Of a DNA stretch of 64,000 bases, positions 29,339 to 38,662 are shown one piece after another. This DNA is from Polycladospora coralii (GTDB taxonomy: Bacteria; Bacillota; Bacilli; Thermoactinomycetales; Thermoactinomycetaceae). The stretch is from assembly GCF_014773435.2 (NCBI RefSeq), contig NZ_JACXAG020000001.1:741321-805320 (forward strand), given 5' to 3'. Each line of letters begins with the position of its first letter. Positions within the stretch are counted from its first letter, which is position 1. A program made the position numbers and the translations under genes. The notes under the pieces were generated by a model, which made no database searches, was not told where the DNA came from, and worked only from the letters and a program-made list of their open reading frames with translations.

Positions 29339-29875
29339 ATGTTTCATACCGAAAACATTCAATTACGCAAGTGGAAAGAAGCCGATATCCCTATCTACCA
29401 TTCATGGCGAAATGATCCTGAAATCACGCAATCAACGCATCCAACTTTAGATGTTTACCGTTATGAGGAAACAAAAAAATTTTATGATGAAGTTATTTGT
29501 GCATCTAATTCCAAATGTTATATGATTGAACATATCCCTGATCAGAAACCTATTGGCGTGACATCACTCATACATATCGACCTCTACAATCGACAGGCAG
29601 AATGCATCATTGATATAGGAGAGAAAGCATATTGGGGACGAAGGTACGGACAAGAAGCGCTAGCAATCCTGCTACGCTATGGCTTTAATGAACTAGGTTT
29701 ACACCGTATCTCATTAAAGGTTTTTGAATCTAACTCACGAGCCATCCACTTGTATAAACGAATCGGATTCGTGGAGGAAGGAAAACTGAGACAATCCTTA
29801 TTTCGAAATGGTAGGTGGTATGATACCCTATTGATGTCCCTTTTAGCACCTGAATATAAGCAACTCAACTCATGA
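29339..29875 (+). CDS. GNAT acetyltransferase, RimJ/RimL-like
   Basis: Acetyltransferase of 178 residues. IQLRKWKEADIPIYHSWRNDPEI is the typical start of the RimJ/RimL and SpeG-like branch. GEKAYWGRRYGQEALAILL bears the CoA loop, and HRISLKVFESNSRAIHLYKRIGF is the C-terminal family motif. It may act on ribosomal proteins, polyamines or drugs. AAAGAGGAG precedes the ATG. Confidence 0.9.
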   Translation: MFHTENIQLRKWKEADIPIYHSWRNDPEITQSTHPTLDVYRYEETKKFYDEVICASNSKCYMIEHIPDQKPIGVTSLIHIDLYNRQAECIIDIGEKAYWGRRYGQEALAILLRYGFNELGLHRISLKVFESNSRAIHLYKRIGFVEEGKLRQSLFRNGRWYDTLLMSLLAPEYKQLNS

Positions 29876-29967
29876 CCCTGTTTCCTTTATAAGTGTGTCG
29901 TTCTCTTGTGTAGCGCATACGCTATGGGTAATCCTCTACACAGCCCAGATTAGAAACTCAAAACGTA

Positions 29968-29996
29968 TTGACAAAAAATTAAGAATCAAGTATAAA
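29968..29996 (+). promoter_or_regulatory. Sigma-A promoter for the zinc-ribbon gene
   Basis: TTGACA at 29968-29973 and TATAAA at 29991-29996 are separated by 17 bp, close to consensus. About 50 bp upstream of the GTG at 30047. Confidence 0.8.
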
Positions 29997-30046
29997 TAGA
30001 GTAAGATCAGAACAAGCGTTCTATTACTATTTGAGGAGTGATCGAA

Positions 30047-30241
30047 GTGAAGGAGCAGCAATTAATACCCATTATATGCCCAAAGTGTAATTGTAAGGTA
30101 TGCGAGGCTGCACCTCGTACGAAGCTGGTCAAATGCCCGAAATGTAATTATGTGGATCAACATAACTTATTAAATCGTACCGATCACATTTCTATTAAAA
30201 ACCAAAAGGAATACCAACATCCAGTCCGACAAGTCATATAG
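30047..30241 (+). CDS. Small zinc-ribbon protein (64 aa)
   Basis: 64-residue protein with two CPKCN knuckles (CPKCNCKVC and CPKCNYVD), a likely zinc ribbon resembling small Com/YlbF-type ribbon proteins. The C-terminal half is polar. Start GTG 30047 is 8 nt after GAGGAG. It has its own promoter and is followed by a weak GGAGC/GCTCC hairpin with TTTT (30241-30270). Function unknown. Confidence 0.7.
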   Translation: MKEQQLIPIICPKCNCKVCEAAPRTKLVKCPKCNYVDQHNLLNRTDHISIKNQKEYQHPVRQVI

Positions 30242-30340
30242 GAGCAGATGCAATGACCATCGCTCCTTTTAACTTTTTATACGAATGATTATACGAAGGG
30301 CATAAAATGTATGCGTTATCCGAACGGAACGAGTAACATC

Positions 30341-30600
30341 ATGCCCTTTGTATATGTAGCAGATATGGTGGAAAATCGCATCGTCGTTGTCGATACGAGA
30401 AGACCCACTCTATCATTGCGAATATCGGCTTAATGGGTTCCCCTATCTCTCTCACAACCACGCCCAATAATCAATTTGTATATGTCATAAATTTAAGAGG
30501 TGGTTCAATATCCGTTATTGCAGTTAAAACCAATCAAGTCATTGCAACAATTTCTCTCATATCTAATCCCGAAGCGATAACCATTACGCCGACAGATTAA
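30341..30600 (+). pseudogene. YVTN propeller gene remnant with frameshift
   Basis: Starts at ATG with MPFVYVADMVENRIVVVDT, as in the intact propeller gene at 12267-13322. After gat-acg an extra AG seems inserted; past it the other frame reads HSIIANIGLMGSPISLTTTP, then FVYVINLRGGSISVIAVKTN and ends ITITPTD. Only two blades remain of about eight. A third member of the YVTN set. Confidence 0.65.
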
Positions 30601-30615
30601 ACTTGCTTTATTCGC

Positions 30616-30855
30616 TTATTTTTCACAAATCTCTTTAATATGGTCAATTTCATCTTTATGAATATAAATCGTATTTCCTTCGCCATTTTTCTCTATTTTA
30701 TAATCTACTTTAGAACGCGTGACACACCCCAGATAATCGTAATAGGTCGCATCGTTTTTTTCATATGATTTAAACACCACATACTCATCCGCTCCGCACC
30801 CTACTAAAGAGAGTGAGCCTATCATCATGAGCACAAAAACACCTATCTTTTTCAT
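30616..30855 (-). CDS. Small lipoprotein (79 aa)
   Basis: Lipoprotein with signal MKKIGVFVLMMIGSLSLVGC and Cys at about 20, so it is lipid-anchored on the outer face of the membrane. The mature part is short, acidic-basic mixed, with two further Cys (YDYLGCVTRS and KEICEK) that could form a disulfide. Start 30855 has AGGAGGT upstream. No family recognised. Confidence 0.75.
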   Translation of the reverse strand: MKKIGVFVLMMIGSLSLVGCGADEYVVFKSYEKNDATYYDYLGCVTRSKVDYKIEKNGEGNTIYIHKDEIDHIKEICEK

Positions 30856-30909
30856 TGGGATACCTCCTATCGTCATTACATATCGCCATTAATCATAACC
30901 AATTCCACT

Positions 30910-31386
30910 CTAAATAGCAAAAGTAGGCATCTCTTTCACGACTTGTTGTCGCTGGACGCGGTATCCTATCGATGAATAAAAATCGCTTGCAGCCTGGTTT
31001 TTCACCCAGTAGTCAAGTTCTAATTGTGTATAACCTTCTCGCATTGCCAGTCGCTCGATTTCAAACATCAATGCCTTACCGAACCCTTGACCACGCGCTT
31101 CCGGAATCACACAAAGTTGATGAATATATAACGATTTTGTAAATTGACGAAATGCAGATGTTACATACTCTCGCTTTTCGATCCAAGCATATCCAAGCGG
31201 AACCTGCTTATCTTCTATCATGAAAAAACAAAATTGTGGTCGTTTGATTATTTTTTCGAATTCCCTCTTTATTTCAGTAAAATTATATGACTTAAATAGG
31301 CTTGGATACCATATTTCATGAAGCCTATGTACATGCTCATTTAGCTTCGCAATAAGCGCCACATCTTCTGTTTGATAAATTTTCAT
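30910..31386 (-). CDS. GNAT N-acetyltransferase
   Basis: 158-residue acetyltransferase. YIHQLCVIPEARGQGFGKALM is the CoA-binding block, and YTQLELDYWVKNQAASDFYSSIGYR is the family C-terminal block. GGAGGTA precedes the ATG at 31386. Substrate unknown. Confidence 0.88.
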   Translation of the reverse strand: MKIYQTEDVALIAKLNEHVHRLHEIWYPSLFKSYNFTEIKREFEKIIKRPQFCFFMIEDKQVPLGYAWIEKREYVTSAFRQFTKSLYIHQLCVIPEARGQGFGKALMFEIERLAMREGYTQLELDYWVKNQAASDFYSSIGYRVQRQQVVKEMPTFAI

Positions 31387-31450
31387 TGGATAAATACCTC
31401 CATCCATCATTCAATCGGCGACTACAGTATACAATGCCTTTATTTTAAAT

Positions 31451-31478
31451 AAAAAGGACTCCTTGATTCATGGAGTCC
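31451..31478 (-). terminator. Terminator of the SPOR gene
   Basis: On the minus strand a GGACTCC/GGAGTCC stem is followed by five T, 28 bp downstream of the stop at 31506. Confidence 0.78.
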
Positions 31479-31505
31479 AAATCACGATAAGTGCTCATTA
31501 TAAAA

Positions 31506-32135
31506 CTAGAATAGGATATAGGCATCCTGAATTCCAATTGCTTTTATCTCTTCCAACCTTGTATCAGCACTCTGTCGATTCGTAAATGCACCTGCTTGCA
31601 CACGATACCAAACTTGATTCCCGATCCGTGTTTGCACAACAAACGCATCAATACTTTTACTTTCTAAATATTTTTCACGGTTGATCGCATTCTCTTTATT
31701 CATAAAAGATCCAGCAATCACTTTATGCCAAACGATGTTCGATTCTTTCTGAATCGAAATATTTCGGAAAGATTGATTTTCTAAAGGAACACTTCCTTCC
31801 TTTAACGGAAATGTAAGCAAATCTACTTGATTTGGATCATCATCTCGAACAGGAGGAGCAAATAGTTCCACAAGCAAATCATCATCGTCTTCTACCATGA
31901 TATCAATTTCAAATTCTCCCCAACTGGGACCACCTTCTGTCGCTGTCCCAAACCCCTTTAACTGAACGTCATGATCTTTCGTGATACGGTAACCATAGCT
32001 CCCCTCAAACAACCGTGCCTCACCTTGGAGTACGTACTTGATTTGATTTGTTTCTATATTAGCCGCTTTTGCTTCTCCACTCCCTATCAATGCAAATATA
32101 ACGAGCGCAGATAGAAATAAAGACCATTTCCCCAT
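31506..32135 (-). CDS. Secreted Gmad2 + SPOR domain protein
   Basis: Exported protein of about 209 residues: signal peptide (GKWSLFLSALVIFALIGSGEAKA), then an Ig-like block resembling Gmad2 of germination proteins (EARLFEGSYGYRITKDHD, KGFGTATEGGPSWGEFEIDI), then a SPOR domain (WHKVIAGSFMNKENA, VWYRVQAGAFTNRQSAD) that binds bare glycan strands of peptidoglycan. A role at the spore or septal wall is likely. GAGGTG lies before tandem ATGs (32138, 32135). Confidence 0.82.
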   Translation of the reverse strand: MGKWSLFLSALVIFALIGSGEAKAANIETNQIKYVLQGEARLFEGSYGYRITKDHDVQLKGFGTATEGGPSWGEFEIDIMVEDDDDLLVELFAPPVRDDDPNQVDLLTFPLKEGSVPLENQSFRNISIQKESNIVWHKVIAGSFMNKENAINREKYLESKSIDAFVVQTRIGNQVWYRVQAGAFTNRQSADTRLEEIKAIGIQDAYILF

Positions 32136-32440
32136 CATCTTCACCTCGAATTTTGTAAGCATGAACCAGCGAAAGAAAAACTACTGTAATATGCTATTTT
32201 TATAAAAATTATATTATTTTCTAATCCAAGAGTCAATTGACTTAATTGACATCGTATTCATGATCTAATCTTATGAACTTCCTATATATGAAAAATTTTT
32301 ACCGTATAACGATAGACAATTGCCTTTTAATTCCACTTATAAAGATGCAAAGCGCTTGAAAAAGTGTGCTTTCAATATGCATATTACGCATCCATTGATA
32401 CTTTTTATAAATATAAGATTCACAGATAAAAATTATGATA
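32136..32440. other. AT-rich intergenic region
   Basis: About 300 bp, strongly AT-rich. It should hold the promoter of the Gmad2/SPOR gene. No ORF or clear motif seen. Confidence 0.4.
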
Positions 32441-32632
32441 TCATCCCTTATGATTCAAATTTATCTGCTTTACTATTTTCCTTGCAAAAAAAGCACTAGA
32501 AAATGCTATGATAACGCTTAAATAAGTATTGTAAATACCAAAAGCCCTAGAAATTAGTACAGATGTGAACATAAATATAAAAAACAATACAAAATAATAG
32601 AAACCCTTTATTATTTTCTCTTTGCTTTCCAT
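32441..32632 (-). CDS. Small membrane protein (63 aa)
   Basis: Two hydrophobic segments (YYFVLFFIFMFTSVLI and TYLSVIIAFSSAFFA) with a basic C-terminus, so a two-helix membrane protein. TAGGAGTGA precedes the ATG at 32632. Not recognised. Highly AT-rich codon use like its surroundings. Confidence 0.55.
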   Translation of the reverse strand: MESKEKIIKGFYYFVLFFIFMFTSVLISRAFGIYNTYLSVIIAFSSAFFARKIVKQINLNHKG

Positions 32633-32779
32633 AGAAATCACTCCTATATATTAAAAATAGCATTTGCTTTTATCGTTCTATAATTTAATATTTCCTTTAA
32701 AAACATAACCATCAGTCTTATTGAAATAACGATAAAACCATTTGAATGAAATACGACCTTTTTTCTCTACAGCCCTATT

Positions 32780-32887
32780 TCATCCAGGTATTATTTGATG
32801 AACAAACTCATATGCAAATGTTGCAGCAAAAATCATTCCTCTTTTGAATACACGATAAGCCCATATGGTACTAAATGGAAAAGACAT
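32780..32887 (-). CDS. Possible small protein (35 aa)
   Basis: ATG with AAAGGA upstream opens a 35-residue frame (MSFPFSTIWAYRVFKRG, then MIFAATFAYEFVHQIIPG), aromatic and hydrophobic. No homologue recognised. It lies in a gap of 450 bp and has good start context, hence listed. Confidence 0.33.
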   Translation of the reverse strand: MSFPFSTIWAYRVFKRGMIFAATFAYEFVHQIIPG

Positions 32888-32987
32888 ATCCACGTCCTTT
32901 AGTTACTTTCAAAAATCCCCCTCCATTTCTATAGATAATTACTAGTAGAATATCTGTTATTTAACGAATATACATAGATAAAAAAAG

Positions 32988-33055
32988 AAAAAAAAGTCGG
33001 ACTAACGTCCGATGCGCCCGCACACTCACGATTGAAATCACGAGTGTGCGGGCGC
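32988..33055 (-). terminator. Tandem hairpin terminator of the DinB gene
   Basis: On the minus strand a 14-bp GC-rich stem (33014-33027 with 33042-33055) is followed by CGGAC/GTCCG (32998-33011) and a T8 run. Two stem-loops in series just after the stop. Confidence 0.8.
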
Positions 33056-33086
33056 AAATGAATCAAATGGAACTTAATAAAATAGT

Positions 33087-33605
33087 CTATTTACTCTGAA
33101 CAAATGGGCCTTCATCAGCTGTCGGTCCATACACAGAAGGGATTGGTATATCGAGTAAGCGTAGATAGACCGTCAGCTGCCCACGGTGATGATACCAATG
33201 GTTAAACATAAGTGATCGTATCACCTCAAAACGAGGTGAAGCGATCAATTGTTGTTCCCCAGCTGTTAACTTCCATTCTGCCAATGCAAATTGTTCATCC
33301 AATCCTTCTATAAATTGTTTACTTTTTTCTAAACTCACTTCTAGTTCTGTTAAAATATCTTCTTTTTCATTTAACTTTAGTTCTGGAATGCTGTTCTTCA
33401 TCGCTCTTGCGTCTATTTCTTCTTTTGCCAATATATCACTTAACCCTCCGATTGAGTTAGCAATATGCATAGCTAATCGACCTAATGACATGGATTTTTC
33501 ATGTGGTTTCCATCCTAGTTTATCCTCTGGTATTCGTTCTAAAATGTTACGAGTTACTGTATACTCACGCTCTAATTCTTGTAATAAACATTGTTTAAAA
33601 TCCAT
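33087..33605 (-). CDS. DinB-family protein
   Basis: 172-residue four-helix-bundle protein of the DinB/YfiT-like metal-binding superfamily. A His of LAMHIANS and the HWYHHRGQLTVYLR motif near the end supply the three-His metal site. Family members are often thiol-dependent S-transferases (bacillithiol). GGGAGGT precedes the ATG at 33605. Confidence 0.88.
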   Translation of the reverse strand: MDFKQCLLQELEREYTVTRNILERIPEDKLGWKPHEKSMSLGRLAMHIANSIGGLSDILAKEEIDARAMKNSIPELKLNEKEDILTELEVSLEKSKQFIEGLDEQFALAEWKLTAGEQQLIASPRFEVIRSLMFNHWYHHRGQLTVYLRLLDIPIPSVYGPTADEGPFVQSK

Positions 33606-34410
33606 ACAAAAACCTCCCATTATTTTTAATTATACACCTATTCATTATACTCTTTTTTTAAAAATGAAAGAACAAAGCAATTCGTGGAACAAGACAAAAA
33701 AAGTTCCATACTTGGAACCATGGTGGGTGGTGAAGTTGCTAGTTACGCATTTCGATAGGCACCCAGTTCCTCCATTCATCAAGCATAAATATTTAGATAT
33801 GGTTAAGTTTCACCTCATAAAAAAGACCATATTGCACCGCACAGAAAAGCAAAATAGTGTTTCCACTTATATAAATTCTACCTTTAATACTTTTTGATAA
33901 ATTAAGTTTGTATGGTACATCTAATTGATTATACGTATAGGCGGGATTTAATATATAATGTCTAATTTAAGAAGGTTCAACTATATTTTATGACTATTTT
34001 GATTCATTAGTAAAAAATTACAAATCCATTTTGGGCTTAACTTTTTCACACGAAAAAGCAAATGATCATATGAATAAAATTAAACCTATCACACGAGTAG
34101 CAAAACCCAGAAAATGACATCATCTAGATACGATCACAGAACTCTGGTTGAAGTTCGCCACAAACATCGAGCTAGCCAACACGCACAGAGATGTTTACCC
34201 CAACGATTAAGATAAAGTTTTGTTACGCCTTACGCATAATCACATGTATATGCCTAATATCGTCCAGGCTATGCCCTCCCCCCAATGAGCCGATTTTTTG
34301 TTGTGCATGTAAATTCAGAGCTTATATTTTCGGTATCATGTTTTTTAAAAAAAATAAAAATTATGATATAGTATGCATGTGCATCTATAATACAGAGAGG
34401 GGTTTTTACT
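33606..34410. other. Gap of 805 bp, no supported gene
   Basis: AT-rich. A plus-strand frame covers 33388-33897, but it has no ribosome site and overlaps the DinB gene. I see no RNA or repeat. The promoter of the next gene lies near its end (TATAAT at about 34386). Confidence 0.4.
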
Positions 34411-34803
34411 TTGATAAATAAATCTTTATTTACAAGTTTTTCAGCATTGGTGTTTGCGTTAATTTTAGGATCAAATGTATCCGCTCAAACGACAGCCTAC
34501 ACATTTGATTGTTTTTTCAAAGTTTCAACAACTGTTTTAGCTCCAGACAAAACACTGAATGGGGACAATGTAGAATCAATGAAAATCGAATTTGACCAAG
34601 ATCCTGATTATTATTTTGGATTAAGTGTATGTCTAACAGATGAAAATAAAGTGAACTACGAGTGTAGACGGTTAGTCAATGGTGAAAAGACGGTTTCTTT
34701 TGATCTAGAAGAAGGCAAGAAATATAAAGCTGTATTATATAATTTTGTATTTGGTGAAGAAGAGCTTCATTTGACTGGCAAAGTTTATCCAACTTATCGA
34801 TAA
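34411..34803 (+). CDS. Secreted small protein (130 aa)
   Basis: Signal peptide of about 25 residues (NKSLFTSFSALVFALILGSNVSA) and a mature domain of about 105 residues, beta-rich, with three Cys (DCFFKV, SVCLTDENK, YECRRL) that may form a disulfide. Start is TTG after GAGAGGGG. No family recognised. The acidic surface and small size would suit an extracellular inhibitor or immunity-like protein, but this is only a guess. Confidence 0.65.
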   Translation: MINKSLFTSFSALVFALILGSNVSAQTTAYTFDCFFKVSTTVLAPDKTLNGDNVESMKIEFDQDPDYYFGLSVCLTDENKVNYECRRLVNGEKTVSFDLEEGKKYKAVLYNFVFGEEELHLTGKVYPTYR

Positions 34804-35539
34804 TTAAAAAATCGAAGTAATTCCATAACGACAGTCTTCTCTTGCGAACTTGAGTCCTTTCCATCTATCAAAATGAAATAGTCGTTCTTATCTTCAATCA
34901 TTGGGGTCTTCTCTAATCATGGCTTGTACTTTTGTTCGCATAGAGCCACATCAAAAGTGAAACGGATTAGATCTACTGGACTTTTATTTTTGCTAGTTCT
35001 TCAAGGGGCTTTACTTAAGCCGGGCCCCCTGAAGAACTATTTTTACACTGCTGTTAATGAATCCTACTAACTTCAAAAACATTTGGTGAATACTGTCTAG
35101 AGCACCCTAGAGCTAAGCGTACAGCTACTATCCTTCAATCCTCCAATGAAAAGTGAGCGCCTTAATTATGAATCTATCAAAAATGAATCCTATCCCCTTA
35201 GACTTGTTCAGGTTTATTTTTACCCCTTCCTTTATAGTGGATCAAGCCTTATGGAAATGCCATCAACTTGCTTATAAACGAATTAAATATTGGTTAAATT
35301 TAATCTGTTTATAAAGTGGGCATTTTAAAACAAATAAGTTTCTGTGATCTTCTATGTTTAGCTGTTGTTAATTAAATGGTCAATTTATAACTTCGTTATT
35401 TTCGTAATGTTATTTTCCTCGTAGCAGTTTTTCCACTACTGGAAAATCAGTCTTAACCTCATACTCATTAGAGCCCATTTCAAAAATCATAACTATACAT
35501 TTTGGTGATAAATGTTAGAAATGGAGTATGCTATAAATT
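34804..35539. other. Gap of 736 bp
   Basis: No gene seen. It contains a strong terminator at 34995-35045, about 190 bp after the secreted-protein gene. Confidence 0.4.
34995..35045 (+). terminator. Strong intrinsic terminator
   Basis: 15-bp arms (34995-35009 with 35024-35038) with one mismatch, then A-T5. The nearest upstream gene is 190 bp away, so it may serve that gene or a lost one. Confidence 0.7.
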
Positions 35540-35926
35540 ATGAATAGACTTGAACTTACAGACTAACAATGGCGGAAAATAGAATCCTATTTACCTAGAC
35601 GAAAGAACGGAAAAGGAAGACCGATCGCAGATCGATGAAAAACATTAGATGGAATCATCTATGTACTAAAAACAGGTTGTCCATGGCAGGACCTTCCCTA
35701 AAAATACGGCTCTTCTTCTACTTGTTGGAGAAAACATCGTGATTATGAAAAAATGGAAAATTGGAACCGAATTTGGCGTCTTTTATTACCAAATTTATAT
35801 AAAGAGGTTAAATTCGAACTGGACATCGTTCATCTAGACATGAGTTTTTTCTGCTAAAAAGGGAGGAACAAAAGTAGGAAAAACCAAGGTTGGAAAAGGC
35901 TCTCAAGTCTTATGTATCGTCTAAAA
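35540..35926 (+). pseudogene. IS5-family transposase remnant
   Basis: Reads LTD-stop-QWRKIESYLPRRKNG, KTLDGIIYVLKTGCPWQDLP, WRKHRDYEKMENWNRIWR and IVHLDMSFF, then in a shifted frame AKKGGTKVGKTKVGKGSQ. This is the N-terminal third of an IS5-type DDE transposase, ending just at the first catalytic region. At least three stop codons and one frameshift. The rest and the inverted repeats are missing. Confidence 0.8.
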
Positions 35927-35951
35927 TAAAAGGGGCTCCCGGAAGTTATAT

Positions 35952-35977
35952 AAAAAACATGCAGACACTCTGCATGT
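35952..35977 (-). terminator. Terminator of the quinone reductase gene
   Basis: On the minus strand a 9-bp stem (35969-35977 with 35957-35965) is followed by T6. Confidence 0.85.
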
Positions 35978-36571
35978 TTACACCCCAATATTTGTATATT
36001 TAGAAATGATGGCTTTTGTCTCTTTTAAATATCGTTCCCGTACAGTCTGGTCTACAGAAGGAACTCCGCCGAAAAATTTATGTTCTAGCACTTCCATATT
36101 ACAAAATTTAAAGATCCCTAAGTCGGATGTTTTTTCTATTGCTTCATGCATGCCAATCTGTTCATATAATTCGTCTGATGATCCTGTCGGGTTGAAAACC
36201 ATCACTTTCTTATCATTTAGCAATCCAAGAGGCACACCATTTTCATATTTATAAGCAAAATTGTAAGCAAATACCCGGTCGATATAACCTTTTAGAATGG
36301 CTGGCATGCCTCCCCACCATATGGGGTAGATAAAGGTAAGTATATCTGCCCATTTGACGAGGTCTTGCTCCGCTTTTATATCAGATGGAACCTGACCCGC
36401 ATGTAATTGCTCAAAATCGGATGCGGCTAATATGGGATTAAAACCCATCTGATATAAATCACGGGTATTCACGTCGTTGTGATTGGCTCGCAGTTCTTCC
36501 ACGATGGTTTCTTGAATGGCATGAGAAAAACTCTTAGGATTAGGGTGAGCATAAATCACTAAATGCTTCAT
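35978..36571 (-). CDS. NAD(P)H:quinone reductase, flavodoxin-like
   Basis: Flavodoxin-fold oxidoreductase of 197 residues (KefF/NQO1 group). The FMN-binding P-loop region is IYAHPNPKSFSHAI, then FIYPIWWGGMPAILKGYIDRVF and a FNPTGSSDELY strand. It reduces quinones or other electrophiles in two-electron steps. Length normal; ATG with AGGAGAAG upstream. Confidence 0.92.
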   Translation of the reverse strand: MKHLVIYAHPNPKSFSHAIQETIVEELRANHNDVNTRDLYQMGFNPILAASDFEQLHAGQVPSDIKAEQDLVKWADILTFIYPIWWGGMPAILKGYIDRVFAYNFAYKYENGVPLGLLNDKKVMVFNPTGSSDELYEQIGMHEAIEKTSDLGIFKFCNMEVLEHKFFGGVPSVDQTVRERYLKETKAIISKYTNIGV

Positions 36572-36645
36572 ATATCTTCTCCTCTATGACTAAGATGTCG
36601 TGATTCACTCTTAATATCCCCGAGTCCCCTATTCGCATTCATCCA

Positions 36646-37377
36646 TCACAATAATGGATGAATTTGCTGTATCATATTATCATTCATATCTTGTTCATTT
36701 TTAAACATCAGTTTTGCAATCCGATTAGCAGCCGCTTTTTTTCCTGATGATGTTTCCAAGAATGCGCTTTCATAATAATTTGTATCCATATTACTTTGAC
36801 TTATGTATATATATGGATTTTGTGTAAATGCCTGACTTTCAAAAGCGGATAATTTATTCACTTCGGGTAATGTAATCTCATATACCTGCAAATGATCATA
36901 GTATCTAATTTGCAAATTTAAGCCAGAAAGTTTCTCCTCCAGCTTGGTCCAATTTTCACAAGGGAAAACCATGATGCGAATCATCGTACCAAGTTCATCG
37001 TATTTCACTTCGCGATTTGGACCTTCAATTTTTTGTGAGAAGATGGGTTGAATGTTTACACCTTTTTTACTGTAATTCCAAACGCCTTCTACAATATAGG
37101 AAGTTTGATATTGATCTAGTATAGCGATTACTCGCTCAGCTTGTATTTGTGGAAATGCATATACACCTTTAAGTTGGCCGTTTAGATGTGTTATTGTTCC
37201 ATTTGCCCCTACGAATAGATGTTTGCGAAAACGATGGTCTAGCAATGGATACATATCACGACAATGTTGCATAGAAGTGAATGCAACATTGTGACCTATC
37301 GAATCAAGATGAATGAAAAAGTCTCGTATTTTCTCTGAAACTAATTCGATATCATCCATATCGAAAATAATGTTCAC
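36646..37377 (-). CDS. Degenerate HAD-like protein
   Basis: 243 residues resembling Cof-type HAD hydrolases: it begins IIFDMDDIELVSEKI, and LFVGANGTI matches the family's NGA/NGT motif. But the threonine after the second Asp of DxDxT is replaced (DMDDIE), and no GDxxND motif is seen near the C-terminus (SNMDTNYYESAF stands in its place). So catalysis is doubtful; a binding role is possible. Start GTG with AGGAGG 11 nt upstream. Confidence 0.65.
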   Translation of the reverse strand: MNIIFDMDDIELVSEKIRDFFIHLDSIGHNVAFTSMQHCRDMYPLLDHRFRKHLFVGANGTITHLNGQLKGVYAFPQIQAERVIAILDQYQTSYIVEGVWNYSKKGVNIQPIFSQKIEGPNREVKYDELGTMIRIMVFPCENWTKLEEKLSGLNLQIRYYDHLQVYEITLPEVNKLSAFESQAFTQNPYIYISQSNMDTNYYESAFLETSSGKKAAANRIAKLMFKNEQDMNDNMIQQIHPLL

Positions 37378-37513
37378 TTTCCATCACGCCTCCTACTCCA
37401 TATTCGCATCCTATAATTGCTATATACCTTCTTTTTCGTAGGCAGCCCCGTTTTTTGTGTCTGTTTATACCCTTTTCTCAAAAAAATCGTATAAACTGTA
37501 GGAGGTCGTGTGA

Positions 37514-37639
37514 ATGATAATGACAGAAATCTTCTTCATGGATATGGTTGTCAATTTTGTCAGGGAGATTGTTTTTCACGATTTCCCCATTTTACTGTCG
37601 TGTATTTCGATTAACCAACACGACTGTTACTTTTCATGA
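37514..37639 (+). CDS. Possible small protein (41 aa)
   Basis: ATG with a strong TAGGAGGT nine bases upstream opens a 41-residue frame, partly hydrophobic (MIMTEIFFMDMVVNFVREIV). The preceding TATAAA at about 37489 could be a -10. Its end overlaps the end of the gene on the other strand by 13 bp. Not recognised. Confidence 0.35.
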   Translation: MIMTEIFFMDMVVNFVREIVFHDFPILLSCISINQHDCYFS

Positions 37640-38151
37640 TTAACCGTTTTACTTATTACATCTGCACAAATACTTTGTTCATTTACGAATGAATCGATTT
37701 CGCAATCAAACTCCATTAATTGCTTAAGCAATGCAAACCCTGCTTTTTTGTCTTCATATTCTAAATAATATAAAATAGCAACTTTAACATCGTTATACTC
37801 TTTTTGCAACTCTTCCTTTTCAGCTGGTCCTAACTCACCTTTTTGTTCATCAATGGATGTCTTAATAAAGCGCAAGCGCTCAATAATACCAAAATATAAG
37901 CTATCCCAGATACTATCTGGTAATGCGATTGGATCCCTTTGCAATCCTTTATTCGCTTTTGTTTGTTCAATCGCATGAATTTGATAAACTTCCACTCTTT
38001 TAATCACAGTAGCTATAAAGGCAATTTCATTCTGCAACGTTTCTTGTTCTTGTTCACTTTCAACTCGATCTAAATTTTGCGCCATTTCTTTTATCTGTTT
38101 TTTCAAACTAGCATGTATCACTTTAACTTCTTCTAATGTAAGCTCTAACAT
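37627..38151 (-). CDS. Hypothetical coiled-coil protein (174 aa)
   Basis: Cytosolic, acidic, helical protein. Residues 1-60 look coiled-coil (LTLEEVKVIHASLKKQIKEM and onward), and residues 100-150 are a second helical stretch (KEELQKEYNDVKVAILYYLE). No family recognised. GGAGATGAG precedes the ATG. Confidence 0.6.
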   Translation of the reverse strand: MLELTLEEVKVIHASLKKQIKEMAQNLDRVESEQEQETLQNEIAFIATVIKRVEVYQIHAIEQTKANKGLQRDPIALPDSIWDSLYFGIIERLRFIKTSIDEQKGELGPAEKEELQKEYNDVKVAILYYLEYEDKKAGFALLKQLMEFDCEIDSFVNEQSICADVISKTVNHEK

Positions 38152-38607
38152 TTTAAACTCATCTCCATTACAATTAGATTAGCATCCATTTATTATTTTC
38201 TGAATAATAAGCAATTTGATGTCTATTTTTGATGGTTCCATTTATCAAAGAATTATTTTTATATCACATCAAAACTGACCCGCTCGTCTAATACTACCCT
38301 TGCACTATAATAATTTCTTTGCCTGATAGGATGTTTTATCAGTCATTATTTCAATCTATTAATGCTTTTCTCTATCAAATCCGTAAAGATATAACTTTAG
38401 GCATACTCGTATAAGACGAATATGATATTTTTTATGAATTATATATATTTATAAAAGCAGTAAATGAGCAAATACCTCCCTGTCTCTTCACAAATGGATG
38501 AGGCGGAAATATATCTGATCATTAGGTTTTGAGCAAAGGATAGTAGAAGACAATTAGATAAATGAATCATGTGAATGAACGCACTTCTTATAAAACATAA
38601 AGCGTTC
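38152..38607. other. AT-rich gap, 456 bp
   Basis: No gene, repeat or RNA seen. It should hold the promoter of the coiled-coil gene. Confidence 0.4.
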
Positions 38608-38662
38608 CGATAACAAATGAAACAGCAAACTTCATATATGTTTGCTGTTTCATTTGTTATCG
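38608..38662. terminator. 23-bp-arm hairpin at the end of the P4 phosphatase gene
   Basis: Perfect 23-bp arms (38608-38630 and 38640-38662) with a 9-nt loop. The right arm contains the stop codon of the gene at 38657. Confidence 0.72.

Noticed and set aside
33388..33897. 169-aa plus-strand ORF
   Set aside because: It overlaps the DinB gene in antisense; the part beyond (from 33664) lacks a ribosome site.
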